DNA of 64,000 nucleotides from CAVQEK01 sp964596645 (GCA_964596645.1 CAZQVB010000002.1:133672-197671); one strand, 5' to 3'; counted from the stretch's first letter, positions 27,444 through 36,747 are shown. The notes: generated by a model from the sequence alone, not told the origin. Translations and numbers: made by a program.

Positions 27444-29348
27444 GTGCGCATTCCTAAGGAAACAGTAGAGGAAATAAAAGGCCGTATGGACATCGTGGAT
27501 GTACTCGGCGATTTCATCCGCATGAAACGCGTTGGGCATAACTACCGCGCCAAGAGTCCATTCAGCGAGGAGCGCACACCATCTTTTTTTGTATTTCCCA
27601 AAAACCAGAACTTCAAAGACTTTAGCAGCGGCAAGCAGGGCTCGGCCATCGATTTTCTGATGGAATACGACGGCCTCAGCTATGTAGATGCCTTGCTGTA
27701 CCTGGCCAAAAAGTATGGCATCGACGTGCAGGAGGAGGAGCAGACAGACCTGGAAAAAGAGCAGCAAAGTGAGAGGGAGAGCTTGTTCATCATTCTCAAC
27801 TTTGCCAAAGATTTTTTCTCAGACCTGCTTTGGCACCATGAAGAAGGACAAGCAATAGGCCTTTCTTACTTCAAAGAGCGGGGGTTTTCTGACGATACCA
27901 TCAAAAAATTTGAGCTTGGCTACAGCCTCGACTCCTGGGATGCACTGAAGCAGGCTGCACTTACAAAAGGCTACAGCGCAGTGCTGCTGGAAAAGGCCGG
28001 CCTCATCATCGCCAAAGAAGACCGCACCTACGATCGCTTTCGCGGCAGGGTGATCTTTCCGGTGCACAATGCCTCAGGCAAGGCCATAGCTTTTGGTGCC
28101 CGCATACTTACCAGTGATAAGAAACAACCCAAGTACCTCAACTCTCCGGAAACCGCCGTCTACCACAAAGGCCATGTGCTGTATGGACTTGCGCAGGCCC
28201 GCCGACCCATACGCGCACAAGACAACTGCTACCTGGTAGAGGGCTATACCGATGTGCTTTCCATGCATCAGGCAGGGGTGGAAAATGTGGTGTCGTCTTC
28301 GGGTACTGCCCTTACCGAAGACCAGGTGCGGCTCATTAAGCGCATCACTGAAAACATCACTGTGCTTTTCGATGGAGACGCAGCCGGCATGCATGCATCC
28401 CTGCGCGGCATCGACATGATATTGTCTGAGGGAATGAACGTACGCGTGGTGGTGTTTCCCGATGGAGAGGACCCCGACAGCTACGCGCGAAGGCTTGGCA
28501 CAATGGGCTTCCAGGCGTTCCTAAAGGAGAGTACGCAGGATTTTATCGCTTTCAAGACACAACTACTCCACCGCTCCGCCGGCGATGATCCCATTCGCCG
28601 TGCAGAAGCCATCAATCAAATCATAGCCAGTATTTCACTGGTCACCGATCCGGTAAAGCGGGCCTTGTTTATGAAGCAAAGCAGCAATCTGCTGGGGCTG
28701 GAGGAACAGGTGCTGTACAGTGAGCTGAACAAAATACTGATCGCGCGCCGGCAGGAGGGGCGAAGGCCGGAAAAATCTGCACCAGATGAAGCGCCGGAGA
28801 TCATTCATGAGCCAGAGCCGGAAAAAATGGCCATAGACTCTGTGGCCTTGCAGGAGCGCGAATCCATACGGTTGCTGCTCAACTATGGCTTCAATGAAAT
28901 AGAAGAAAAGTACAGGCTGCTGGACCACTACCTCGAGGAACTGGGCGAAACGGAATTTCACACACCGGTCTATAACGAAATTCTGCAGTTGTTCAAAAAC
29001 AACCTGCACAACGGACACATCACCAGCACAGAAGATCTGCTGAGGCAGGGCACCATGGAAATGGTGGGCGTGGCCATGGAGCTCACCAGTACGCGCTACG
29101 AGATCAGCGAGAACTGGGAGAAGTACAAGATATTTGTGCCCAGAGAGGCCGAACTGCTGCACCACTCCGTCTATTCCAACATACTGCGGCTGAAGTTCAG
29201 ACGTATAAAAAAACTGCTCACCCTGGTAAAAGAAGACTTGAAAACAGAGACCGACCAGGTGAAGCAAACCGAATTGTTGCAGATCGCCATGGAGCTGAAA
29301 AAGGCTGAGGTCGAGTTTGCCAAACCCCTGGGCATCGTGATTAGTTAG
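27444..29348 (+). CDS. dnaG: DNA primase
   Basis: A 634-aa primase that makes RNA primers at the replication fork. The start is GTG at 27444; the frame then reads MRIPKETVEEIKGRMDIVDVLG, the usual N-terminus. The N-terminal zinc-binding fold is recognisable but the four CHC2 ligands are replaced: Ser38, Ser41, Asp59 and Ser62 sit where C, H, C, C are expected. The catalytic core is intact, with the Toprim glutamate in YLVEGYTDVLSMHQAG and the acidic pair in LFDGDAAG. A C-terminal DnaB-interaction region follows from about residue 440. Loss of the zinc site appears to be usual for Bacteroidota primases. It is monocistronic. Confidence 0.95.
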   Translation: MRIPKETVEEIKGRMDIVDVLGDFIRMKRVGHNYRAKSPFSEERTPSFFVFPKNQNFKDFSSGKQGSAIDFLMEYDGLSYVDALLYLAKKYGIDVQEEEQTDLEKEQQSERESLFIILNFAKDFFSDLLWHHEEGQAIGLSYFKERGFSDDTIKKFELGYSLDSWDALKQAALTKGYSAVLLEKAGLIIAKEDRTYDRFRGRVIFPVHNASGKAIAFGARILTSDKKQPKYLNSPETAVYHKGHVLYGLAQARRPIRAQDNCYLVEGYTDVLSMHQAGVENVVSSSGTALTEDQVRLIKRITENITVLFDGDAAGMHASLRGIDMILSEGMNVRVVVFPDGEDPDSYARRLGTMGFQAFLKESTQDFIAFKTQLLHRSAGDDPIRRAEAINQIIASISLVTDPVKRALFMKQSSNLLGLEEQVLYSELNKILIARRQEGRRPEKSAPDEAPEIIHEPEPEKMAIDSVALQERESIRLLLNYGFNEIEEKYRLLDHYLEELGETEFHTPVYNEILQLFKNNLHNGHITSTEDLLRQGTMEMVGVAMELTSTRYEISENWEKYKIFVPREAELLHHSVYSNILRLKFRRIKKLLTLVKEDLKTETDQVKQTELLQIAMELKKAEVEFAKPLGIVIS

Positions 29349-29426
29349 TCGTGGCCAAAAAATTTATATATTATAAATGTTGGCATATATCTGCATCACC
29401 GGAAGGGGGGCAGAAAATAATGCTAA

Positions 29427-29461
29427 TTTGGACTAATTTTAATCTGGCACAACTAAATTTG
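29427..29461 (+). promoter_or_regulatory. Bacteroidota-type promoter for mrp
   Basis: TTTG (29427-29430) and TAAATTTG (29454-29461) are separated by 23 bases, fitting the -33/-7 consensus of the Bacteroidota primary sigma factor. Transcription would begin about 25-30 bases ahead of the mrp start codon. Confidence 0.5.
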
Positions 29462-29494
29462 CAATGGCCGGTTTTTTTAATGTAAAAGATAGAG

Positions 29495-30589
29495 ATGGCA
29501 GTGACTAAGGAGCAGGTTTTAAAAGCATTATCCACCGTTCAGGACCCTGATCTGCATCAGGATCTGGTAAGCCTGGGCATGATACAAAATGTGGAACTCG
29601 GTGAGGGAGAAATATCATTCTCCGTGGTGCTCACCACCCCGGCATGCCCGCTGAAAGAGATGATACGCCGCGACTGTGAAACGGCCCTTGAAAAAGCATT
29701 TGGCGACGCCTACCATTTTCATATCCACATGACCTCTTCCGTTACCAGCGCACGAGATGGGGGGGCAATACTGCCTGACGTAAAAAACCTGGTGGCGGTG
29801 GCATCAGGCAAGGGCGGTGTGGGCAAATCGACTGTGGCTGCCAATCTTGCCGTGGCCCTGGCCCGCAGTGGCGCCCGTGTAGGGCTCATCGATGCCGATA
29901 TATACGGCCCGTCGGTACCTACCATGTTCAACTGTGAAAATGAGCGCCCGAATGTGAAGAATGTGGATGGCAAGAATTGGATCATTCCCATAGAACAATA
30001 TGGCGTAAAGCTCATATCCATTGGTTTTTTGTCACCATCCGACAGCGCCATAGTATGGCGGGGGCCCATGGCAAGCTCGGCGCTCAAGCAGTTTATCACC
30101 GATACGGAATGGGGCGCACTCGACTATTTGCTCTTTGACCTGCCACCCGGCACCAGCGACATTCACCTCACACTAGTACAGACCCTGCCCGTGACGGGCG
30201 CAGTGATCGTGACCACACCACAAAAGGTAGCACTGGCCGATGCACAAAAGGGTGTAGCCATGTTCCAACAACCACAGATCAATGTGCCCATTCTCGGTAT
30301 TGTAGAAAATATGGCCTGGTTCACGCCTGAGGAGCTGCCCGACAACAAGTATTATATTTTTGGCAAACACGGCGGGCGGCAGCTTGCCGAAAAGCATGGG
30401 GTGCCCTTTTTGGGCGAGGTGCCTTTGGTGCAGGGCATTCGCGAAAGCGGCGACAGCGGATATCCGGCTGCACTCAAAGAAGGCGTACTTTCGCTCTCAT
30501 TTGATGCACTCGCAAAAAGCCTGGCCCAGCAAATAGCGATAAGAAATGCTGCCGGGCCAAAGACAAAAGTAGTGGAGGTAAAAGCATGA
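29495..30589 (+). CDS. mrp: Mrp/NBP35 family Fe-S cluster carrier ATPase
   Basis: A 364-aa cytoplasmic P-loop NTPase for Fe-S cluster handling. An N-terminal MIP18/DUF59 domain (about residues 5-85, with TTPACPLKEMIRRDC) precedes the ATPase domain: deviant Walker A GKGGVGKST near residue 108, then DADIYGPSVPTMF and LLFDLPPGTSD. The C-x-x-C that bridges a cluster in many Mrp/NBP35 proteins is not present at the usual place; ENMAWFTPEELPDNKYYIFG occurs instead. The stop overlaps the NifU-like gene start by 4 bases, so the pair is translationally coupled. Confidence 0.93.
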   Translation: MAVTKEQVLKALSTVQDPDLHQDLVSLGMIQNVELGEGEISFSVVLTTPACPLKEMIRRDCETALEKAFGDAYHFHIHMTSSVTSARDGGAILPDVKNLVAVASGKGGVGKSTVAANLAVALARSGARVGLIDADIYGPSVPTMFNCENERPNVKNVDGKNWIIPIEQYGVKLISIGFLSPSDSAIVWRGPMASSALKQFITDTEWGALDYLLFDLPPGTSDIHLTLVQTLPVTGAVIVTTPQKVALADAQKGVAMFQQPQINVPILGIVENMAWFTPEELPDNKYYIFGKHGGRQLAEKHGVPFLGEVPLVQGIRESGDSGYPAALKEGVLSLSFDALAKSLAQQIAIRNAAGPKTKVVEVKA

Positions 30590-30858
30590 TGAAAGAAAAC
30601 GATATAGCCGGTGAGCACAGGCTCACACCACGCGTGCAGGAAGCATTACAAACCATAAGGCCCTACCTCAACGCCGATGGCGGCGACGTGAAAATCCTTG
30701 AGATCACCACAGACAATGTGGTGCGTTTGGAATTGCTCGGTGCCTGCGGCAGTTGCCCAATGTCTTCGATGACGCTGCGGGCCGGCGTGGAAGAGGCCAT
30801 TATACGCGCAGTGCCGGAAATAACATCGGTAGAGGCCATCAATGTGGCAGAGGTCTGA
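30586..30858 (+). CDS. NifU-like Fe-S scaffold domain protein
   Basis: A 90-aa protein consisting of one NifU C-terminal-type domain. The cluster-binding pair lies in LLGACGSCPMSSMTLRAGVE (C-x-x-C), and RPYLNADGGDVKI is the standard opening of the domain. It probably carries or assembles Fe-S clusters together with Mrp, with which it overlaps by 4 bases (30586-30589). The stand-alone format is normal for Bacteroidota and plastid-type Nfu proteins. Confidence 0.92.
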   Translation: MMKENDIAGEHRLTPRVQEALQTIRPYLNADGGDVKILEITTDNVVRLELLGACGSCPMSSMTLRAGVEEAIIRAVPEITSVEAINVAEV

Positions 30859-30932
30859 TGTCTGCAATCTACAGGCGTATCGATCGTACGCGAGATGGCC
30901 TGTATAGCCTTTACAAAGCCGACATTTTTACG

Positions 30933-33101
30933 ATGATCCGTCTTACCCTATTTTTTCTCCTGGTCCCTTTGCTCAACCAGACCGCCTTGGCGCAAGAGCG
31001 GTGTGGCACTGAAGTCGCTGAGCAATATCGCCGCAACCAACATCCGTCTGTTCCTGATGTGGCTGCTTTTGAGCGCTGGATGCACCGACAGCTCATGCAA
31101 GAAAAAGCATCAGGCACTGCGCTGCGCAGGGGAGAGGTACAGGAAGACCCACTGGTGATACCCGTAGTGGTGCATGTGATTCACAATGGCGAGCCCGTAG
31201 GGCAGGGGGTCAACATCAGCGATGAACAGGTACTTTCTCAGGTAGCAGTGCTCAACGAAGACTTCCGACGCGAAAACCTGGACGCCAGCCAAACCCATCC
31301 CGCCTTTGTGGCTATAGCCGGTTCTATGAATGTAGTATTCAAACTGGCGCAGCGCACACCCGGCGGTGAGCCCACTACCGGCATTGTGCGCCGCAAGGGT
31401 ACGAAAACAGCCTACACTATTTTTGAACGCAACCTGTTGTCGTCGATCAGTTACTGGCCTGCCGAAGATTACATGAATGTGTGGGTAACCAATCTGTCCG
31501 CCGATTACCTGGGCGTGGGGCAGTATCCCGACATTAATCTGCCAGGGCTGGACGATCAGGACAAAGGTACCCGGCTCACCGATGGGGTGCTCATCGACTA
31601 TCAGGTGTTTGGTTCTATCAGTAAAGATCCCTCTGCCAACCTGCGTTCCATCTACGATCTGGGCCGCACCACCACCCACGAGGTGGGCCATTTTCTGGGC
31701 CTGCGCCATGTATGGGGCGATGGAGGATGCAGCGTAGATGACTTTGTGGAGGATACGCCTGTGAGCAGCCGCAACTACAATGCAGAGTGCCCATCTTCTG
31801 TATCCTCGTGCGGCACCCTGGATATGACAGAAAATTATCTCTACTACACCGCCGATGCCTGCATGAACGCTTTTACGGAAGGGCAGGTGGCACGCATGCA
31901 GATCGTACTCGAGAATGCACCGCGCAGGCTCTCCCTCACTTCTTCTCCGGGAGCCCTGCCGCCCAATGTGCCATACTACGATCTGGCGATCACTCAGCTT
32001 CGCGATTTTTCCTTCGTTACCTGTGAGCGGCTGCAACAGCCTGCATTGCTGGTCGAGAACAAGGGAACTATTACCGCCGAAGATTTTATGATCAACTATC
32101 AGCTGTCGGGTATGGCTCCGGTCAGCTTGGTGTACGACGGCCCGCCACTGCAAAGCCTGGAAAGCCGCTGGATAGCATTGCCGGCCTTTACCCTGGCTGA
32201 GGGTGAATATTCGTTTGAGGCGGAGCTGGAGTTGCCGGCCAATGCGGTCGACATTAATTTGACCAATGATTATCTGTTCAGTCATTTTGTGATAGACGAC
32301 TCGCGGGATTTCATACCCTACAGGGAGAGTTTTGCTGTGCCTGATCTGGCTGCCGCCGGATGGTCTACACTGAACCCCGACGGTGCAACTACGTGGCAGA
32401 TCGAGCCTGTTGCGGGAGCGGCAAGCGGCGAACAAGCCGCGTTTATACCGTATTTCGGAGACATAAACCTGGGGGAGGCCGACTGGCTCGTGAGCCCTGT
32501 ACTGGACTTCTCTACGGCTGCAGCAGCAAGCATGCAGTTTCGACTTTCCTATGGACAAAGAAATAATTTCGACGACCGGCTTTTTATTTATGCCTCATCC
32601 GACTGCGGCAGTACTTTCGACGATGTGTTGGCCTCTTATACTGCTGCTGATATGGCTTCAGATTTATCCGGCTCGTATTGGCAGCCCGGTTCGGTGAGCG
32701 ACTGGAAAGAAATAACGGTAGATCTGAGTGCCTACGCCAGTGAGCCCGATACGCGGTTTGCCTTTGTGGCTGTGAGTGGTGGCGGCAATAATATTTATCT
32801 GGACGATATTGAATTTTTTACCGAGTCGGCTGGGCAAATTGTGGATGTGGCCCGTGGCGGCATGGTCATCTACCCCAATCCTACCCGCGGCGCTTTCAAA
32901 GTGACCGTAAATGCACCTTCGCGGCAAAGAGGCGTGCTGCAGGTGTATGACCAGCTCGGACAGTTACTGATAGAACATCCGCTGGAATACCTGCTCAACC
33001 AAACCTTCAATTTGGATCTATCCATCAATGCGCCGGGCTTGTATATGGTGCGCGTGCAAGGCGAGCGTTTCCTGCACAGCGGCAAGGTGCTGGTGCGGTA
33101 A
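30933..33101 (+). CDS. Secreted M43 (pappalysin-type) zinc metalloprotease with T9SS type A domain
   Basis: A 722-aa protein from the ATG at 30933, chosen because a clean signal peptide (MIRLTLFFLLVPLLNQTALA) starts there. After a pro-region, the M43 catalytic domain carries the zinc motif HEVGHFLGLRH. The Met-turn region reads ENYLYYTADACM, where the family usually has NYM-D-Y, so the Met-turn methionine appears replaced by leucine. A CARDB-like Ig domain, a MAM-like jelly-roll module (about 505-630) and a C-terminal type A sorting domain (YPNPTRGAFKV ... HSGKVLVR) follow. It should be exported by T9SS and anchored or released at the surface. Confidence 0.92.
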   Translation: MIRLTLFFLLVPLLNQTALAQERCGTEVAEQYRRNQHPSVPDVAAFERWMHRQLMQEKASGTALRRGEVQEDPLVIPVVVHVIHNGEPVGQGVNISDEQVLSQVAVLNEDFRRENLDASQTHPAFVAIAGSMNVVFKLAQRTPGGEPTTGIVRRKGTKTAYTIFERNLLSSISYWPAEDYMNVWVTNLSADYLGVGQYPDINLPGLDDQDKGTRLTDGVLIDYQVFGSISKDPSANLRSIYDLGRTTTHEVGHFLGLRHVWGDGGCSVDDFVEDTPVSSRNYNAECPSSVSSCGTLDMTENYLYYTADACMNAFTEGQVARMQIVLENAPRRLSLTSSPGALPPNVPYYDLAITQLRDFSFVTCERLQQPALLVENKGTITAEDFMINYQLSGMAPVSLVYDGPPLQSLESRWIALPAFTLAEGEYSFEAELELPANAVDINLTNDYLFSHFVIDDSRDFIPYRESFAVPDLAAAGWSTLNPDGATTWQIEPVAGAASGEQAAFIPYFGDINLGEADWLVSPVLDFSTAAAASMQFRLSYGQRNNFDDRLFIYASSDCGSTFDDVLASYTAADMASDLSGSYWQPGSVSDWKEITVDLSAYASEPDTRFAFVAVSGGGNNIYLDDIEFFTESAGQIVDVARGGMVIYPNPTRGAFKVTVNAPSRQRGVLQVYDQLGQLLIEHPLEYLLNQTFNLDLSINAPGLYMVRVQGERFLHSGKVLVR

Positions 33102-33146
33102 TTACAGATTATAAGCGCTATTTTCGCGGCCCTATACCCTGAGGCT

Positions 33147-34496
33147 GTGAACCTGAAGCAACATCTCCGAAAGACTATAATGCTGGCATACCCGGTGGTG
33201 CTCAGTCATCTGGCGCACATGATGGTGGGTGTGGCAGACAGCGTGATGGTGGGCCAGTTGGGTAAAGAGCCTTTGGCGGCTGTGTCGTTTGCCAACAGTC
33301 TTTTCATCTTGTTCATGATTTTTGGCATAGGCATTTCTTACGCCATCACCCCGCTCACAGCCCAGGCCGATGGTGTTCAAAATGCCGGCAAACTCACCGA
33401 TATTCTCAAGCATGGCCTGCTCATTTGTTGTGTCGCCGGCGTGCTGCTTACAGCAGGTATATTTGGCGTTATTCCGTTTGCACATCTGCTCAATCAGCCG
33501 GCCGGCGTAGTACAACTGGCCATTCCATACCTTCAGGTGATCGGGGTGTCGTTGCTCCCATTTATGCTGTTCCAGGCACTTCGGCAATTTGCCGAGGGCC
33601 TCGGCTACACACGCCAGGCCATGTATTTTGCGGTAGCCTCCAATGCACTGAATATAGCGCTCAACTATGTGCTCATCTTCGGCAAGCTGGGTATGCCGGC
33701 ATACGGCCTGTTTGGCGCCGGACTGGCTACGCTCATTTCGCGTGTAGTAATGGCTGCCGCTATGTTGGCGTTCATCTATCTCGACAAGCGTTTTACTCCA
33801 TTCAAAGAGGCTTTTTTATTCCGGTCATTTCAGCGACAACAGTTCATTAAAAACTTGAAATTGGGTATACCCATGGCGTTTCAGTTGATTTTTGAAGTGT
33901 CGATGTTCAGCATGTCGGCCATAATGATGGGCTGGCTGGGTACTGTGCCATTGGCTGCCCATCAGATTGCGCTCAACCTGTCGGCCATCACATACATGAT
34001 GGCTGTGGGTTTGTCGGCAGCAGCCACCATACGTGTGGGCAATCAGATGGGCCGCGCCGACTTCACTACCATGCGCCAGGCTGCACTCACCAGCTACCTG
34101 ATGGTGCTGGTGTTTATGGGCATCACCGCCCTGGTGTTTATTATGGCCAATGACTGGCTTCCCCGATTGTACATCGACAATGTGGAGGTAGAGCAGATGG
34201 CCGCTTCCCTGCTGGTGATCGCTGCCATGTTTCAGCTCTCCGACGGGCTGCAGGCAGTGGGTCTGGGTATCCTTCGCGGGCTGTCTGATGTGAAGATACC
34301 CACATACATCACCCTGGCCGCCTATTGGGGTGTTGGTATTCCCCTGGCCTATGTGCTGGCTTTTGTGCTGAACTGGGGGCCGCATGGCGTATGGTATGGT
34401 TTGCTCACAGGATTGTCTGTGGCGGCCATTTTGCTTTACTGGCGCTTTCGACGGGTGAGTGCCGGTGCCGGCATGGCCGGTGCGCAGACCGGATGA
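33147..34496 (+). CDS. MATE family efflux transporter
   Basis: A 449-aa polytopic inner-membrane exporter with about twelve hydrophobic segments and the MATE landmarks MVGVADSVMVGQLG in the first half and MSAIMMGWLGTVPLAAHQIA in the second. The start is GTG at 33147, giving MNLKQHLRKTIMLAYPVV; an ATG at 33180 would cut into the first helix. MATE proteins export cationic drugs and metabolites using Na+ or H+ gradients; a Na+ link would suit this genome but is not shown. It is convergent with the Lon-N gene, with 2 bases between stops. Confidence 0.93.
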   Translation: MNLKQHLRKTIMLAYPVVLSHLAHMMVGVADSVMVGQLGKEPLAAVSFANSLFILFMIFGIGISYAITPLTAQADGVQNAGKLTDILKHGLLICCVAGVLLTAGIFGVIPFAHLLNQPAGVVQLAIPYLQVIGVSLLPFMLFQALRQFAEGLGYTRQAMYFAVASNALNIALNYVLIFGKLGMPAYGLFGAGLATLISRVVMAAAMLAFIYLDKRFTPFKEAFLFRSFQRQQFIKNLKLGIPMAFQLIFEVSMFSMSAIMMGWLGTVPLAAHQIALNLSAITYMMAVGLSAAATIRVGNQMGRADFTTMRQAALTSYLMVLVFMGITALVFIMANDWLPRLYIDNVEVEQMAASLLVIAAMFQLSDGLQAVGLGILRGLSDVKIPTYITLAAYWGVGIPLAYVLAFVLNWGPHGVWYGLLTGLSVAAILLYWRFRRVSAGAGMAGAQTG

Positions 34497-34498
34497 AT

Positions 34499-35128
34499 TT
34501 AAAAGTCGAGTGGGTCGAGGTGCTTGAAGTGGCCATTGCCCTGAATGCGCTTTTGCATCTGACGCCGCTGTGCTACACGGTTTTCCAACTGCGACACGCG
34601 CGCCAGAAGAAATCTCTGCCGTTCGCGTTCGCTGCCAATCTTCAGCATTTTGTACTCATCTTCCAGCGGCATGCCCATCAGGTGTGCAATGCGATAGGTT
34701 GACATATCGCCGGCTACCTTCATCTTGTGCGATATGTTGAGCAACTTGAGCAGCCGCTCCATTTCCTGTTTTATCTCCTGGCGCAGGTCGTTGTCGCCGT
34801 CTGCGGAGTCGGGTGGGTACGTCACTACAGCTCCCGGATAGAGCTTGCCCGGCATTGGGTTCAGCAATTCCTCTATCTCAAACACTCTGAGCCCAATGGT
34901 TTTGATGTCAAGGCGCCCATCACTGTAGGTTTTTGATATTTCTGTGATGCGTACGGTAGTGCCAAATCGCTTCACTTTTTCCACGTATACCGGTATGCCG
35001 AATACGCGGTCGGTGTCTTGCACGTCGCGTATGAGCTGTTTATAGCGCGGCTCAAAGATGTGCAGGTGCACAAACTCACCGGGAAAGGCAACCATTTTGA
35101 GTGGCAGAAGTGGCAGTGGGTCTTTCAT
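34499..35128 (-). CDS. Lon N-terminal (substrate-binding) domain protein
   Basis: A 209-aa protein comprising the Lon LAN domain alone: LPLLPLKMVAFPGEFVHLHIFEPRYKQL and the following beta-rich core, then a charged helical C-terminus (from about residue 125). No AAA+ or Ser-Lys protease domain is present. Proteins of this type are widespread and of unsure role, perhaps binding unfolded proteins or acting as adaptors. It lies 90 bases beyond the icd stop on the same strand, separated by a terminator, so it is probably its own unit. Confidence 0.88.
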   Translation of the reverse strand: MKDPLPLLPLKMVAFPGEFVHLHIFEPRYKQLIRDVQDTDRVFGIPVYVEKVKRFGTTVRITEISKTYSDGRLDIKTIGLRVFEIEELLNPMPGKLYPGAVVTYPPDSADGDNDLRQEIKQEMERLLKLLNISHKMKVAGDMSTYRIAHLMGMPLEDEYKMLKIGSERERQRFLLARVSQLENRVAQRRQMQKRIQGNGHFKHLDPLDF

Positions 35129-35137
35129 AGTTCATGA

Positions 35138-35163
35138 AAAAAGCCCTCATTGAGGGCTTTTGT
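35138..35163 (-). terminator. Rho-independent terminator of icd
   Basis: Stem AAAAGCCCTCA / TGAGGGCTTTT with a one-base nominal loop (really a 3-4 base loop), followed by T6 on the minus strand, lies about 57 bases past the icd stop. Confidence 0.85.
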
Positions 35164-35218
35164 TCATTTAGCTCTATAAAAGAAAAGCGGGGTAACGCTC
35201 AGTGTGCCCCTTTCATTT

Positions 35219-36455
35219 CTACATGTTCTTCACTATTTCATCTCCAAACTCCGAGCATTTCAGCAAAGTAGCGCCATCCATAGCACGCTCAAAATCGTAG
35301 GTGACGCGCTTACTGGCAATGGCTGTTTCCAGACCTTTGTATATCAGATCTGCAGCTTCCTGCCAACCCAGGTACTCAAACATGAGGGCACCCGACAAAA
35401 TAACCGACCCCGGATTGACCTTGTCCTGACCCGCATACTTCGGCGCTGTGCCGTGCGTGGCTTCAAATATGGCATGGCCCGTATTGTAGTTGATGTTGGC
35501 ACCTGGTGCAATGCCTATACCGCCTACTATGGCAGCAAGGGCGTCGGAGATGTAGTCACCGTTCAGGTTCAGCGTGGCCACTACGCTATACTCATCGGGC
35601 CGGGTGAGTATTTGCTGCAGAAAGGCATCGGCAATCACATCTTTTATAATGATCNNNNNNNNNNTTTTGTCCGTCTTTCTCTATCACCTGCCACGGTCCA
35701 CCTTCGTAGTCCTGGGCACCAAATTCCTTCTTGGCCAGGTTATACCCCCAGTCGCGGAAGGCGCCTTCGGTAAATTTCATGATGTTGCCTTTGTGCACGA
35801 GCGTTACAGAATCGCGCTTATTTTCTATGGCGTACTCTATGGCCGATCGCACCAGCCTTTCCGTGCCCTCTACCGATACGGGCTTTATGCCGTAGCCGGC
35901 AGTATCAGGAAAGCGCACTTTTTTGAAAAGTTCTGGGAAGGATTGCTGAACCAGATCGGCAAATTTCCTGGCTTCTTCCGAGCCCTGTTTGAACTCAATG
36001 CCGGCGTAAATGTCCTCGGTGTTTTCGCGAAAGATGACCATATCTGTTTTCCCCGGCTCTTTTACGGGAGATGGCGTACCCTTAAACCATCGCACCGGTC
36101 GTACGCAGGCGTACAGATCGAGTATTTGCCGCAGGGCCACATTGAGCGAACGAATGCCGCCGCCTACCGGGGTGGTGAGGGGGCCCTTGATGCCCACAAG
36201 ATATTTTTTGAATGCTTCTAAAGTTTCTTCCGGTAGCCAGCTGCCAGTGGCATTGTAGGCTTTCTCGCCCGCCAGCACTTCCTTCCACATTACTTTGCGT
36301 TTGCCTCCGTAAGCCTTTTCTACGGCAGCGTCAAACACATGCTTTGATGCAGGCCAGATATCGACGCCAATGCCGTCACCTTCTATAAAAGGCACTACGG
36401 GCTGGTCGGGCACATTCAATTCGCCATTGGAAATGCTAATGATCTGTTCGTTCAT
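35219..36455 (-). CDS. icd: NADP-dependent isocitrate dehydrogenase (interrupted by an assembly gap)
   Basis: Converts isocitrate to 2-oxoglutarate in the TCA cycle, making NADPH. Landmarks: the substrate loop GGGIRSLNVALRQ, the FRENTEDIYAG block, LVHKGNIMKFTEGAF, and near the end LNLNGDYISDALAA and GTAPKYAGQD. A 10-N run at 35655-35664 breaks the frame. Removing all ten Ns gives exactly 409 codons (408 aa, the usual length) and the family-typical junction EKDGQKIIIKDVIADAF, so the Ns seem to replace no bases. Expression is divergent from zwf across a palindrome-rich spacer. Confidence 0.94.
35655..35664. other. 10-N assembly gap inside icd
   Basis: A placeholder whose deletion restores the icd frame; the true gap size is therefore 0 mod 3 and most likely zero. 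Confidence 0.99.
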
Positions 36456-36494
36456 TCTTTTGAATTTATCAGTGTGACAATATGAGGTTATTGG

Positions 36495-36611
36495 AAATAC
36501 CGGTACGCCTGAGATATTACTTTCCGGTAGCGCGACAGGTATTTTTGTTTGGTGTAAAAGGAAAGCGGGTAAAACTAAATATTTTCAGGTATTTATTGAA
36601 AAATACCTGAA
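36495..36611. promoter_or_regulatory. Palindrome cluster between icd and zwf (operator candidate)
   Basis: A perfect 11-bp inverted repeat TTCAGGTATTT-N6-AAATACCTGAA lies at 36584-36611. Two further half-sites sit closer to icd: CAGGTATTT at 36536-36544 and AAATACCGG (one mismatch) at 36495-36503. The four half-sites form two inverted pairs in the 292-bp divergent spacer of two NADPH-producing genes, as expected for a shared regulator binding site. A hairpin in RNA cannot be excluded. Confidence 0.5.
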
Positions 36612-36747
36612 CAAACGCTTGTTAGCGCACCAATTGATTTACCCATTGCAGGTGCAGGCAAGCCATAGGTATCTGCATTGGCAAACAATGGCCGAAATGA
36701 CAGCAATCAGACGTGAAACAAGCTTCTATTTCTATATTTTTGACTTT

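Noticed and set aside
31110..32558. 482-codon open frame on the minus strand
   Set aside because: It lies entirely antisense to the M43 protease gene, has no domain or start context and shows the low-complexity composition of a shadow frame.
36735..36742. TATTTTTG as the zwf -7 element
   Set aside because: It would put the transcript start at the zwf start codon itself and has no partner TTTG box at the right distance.
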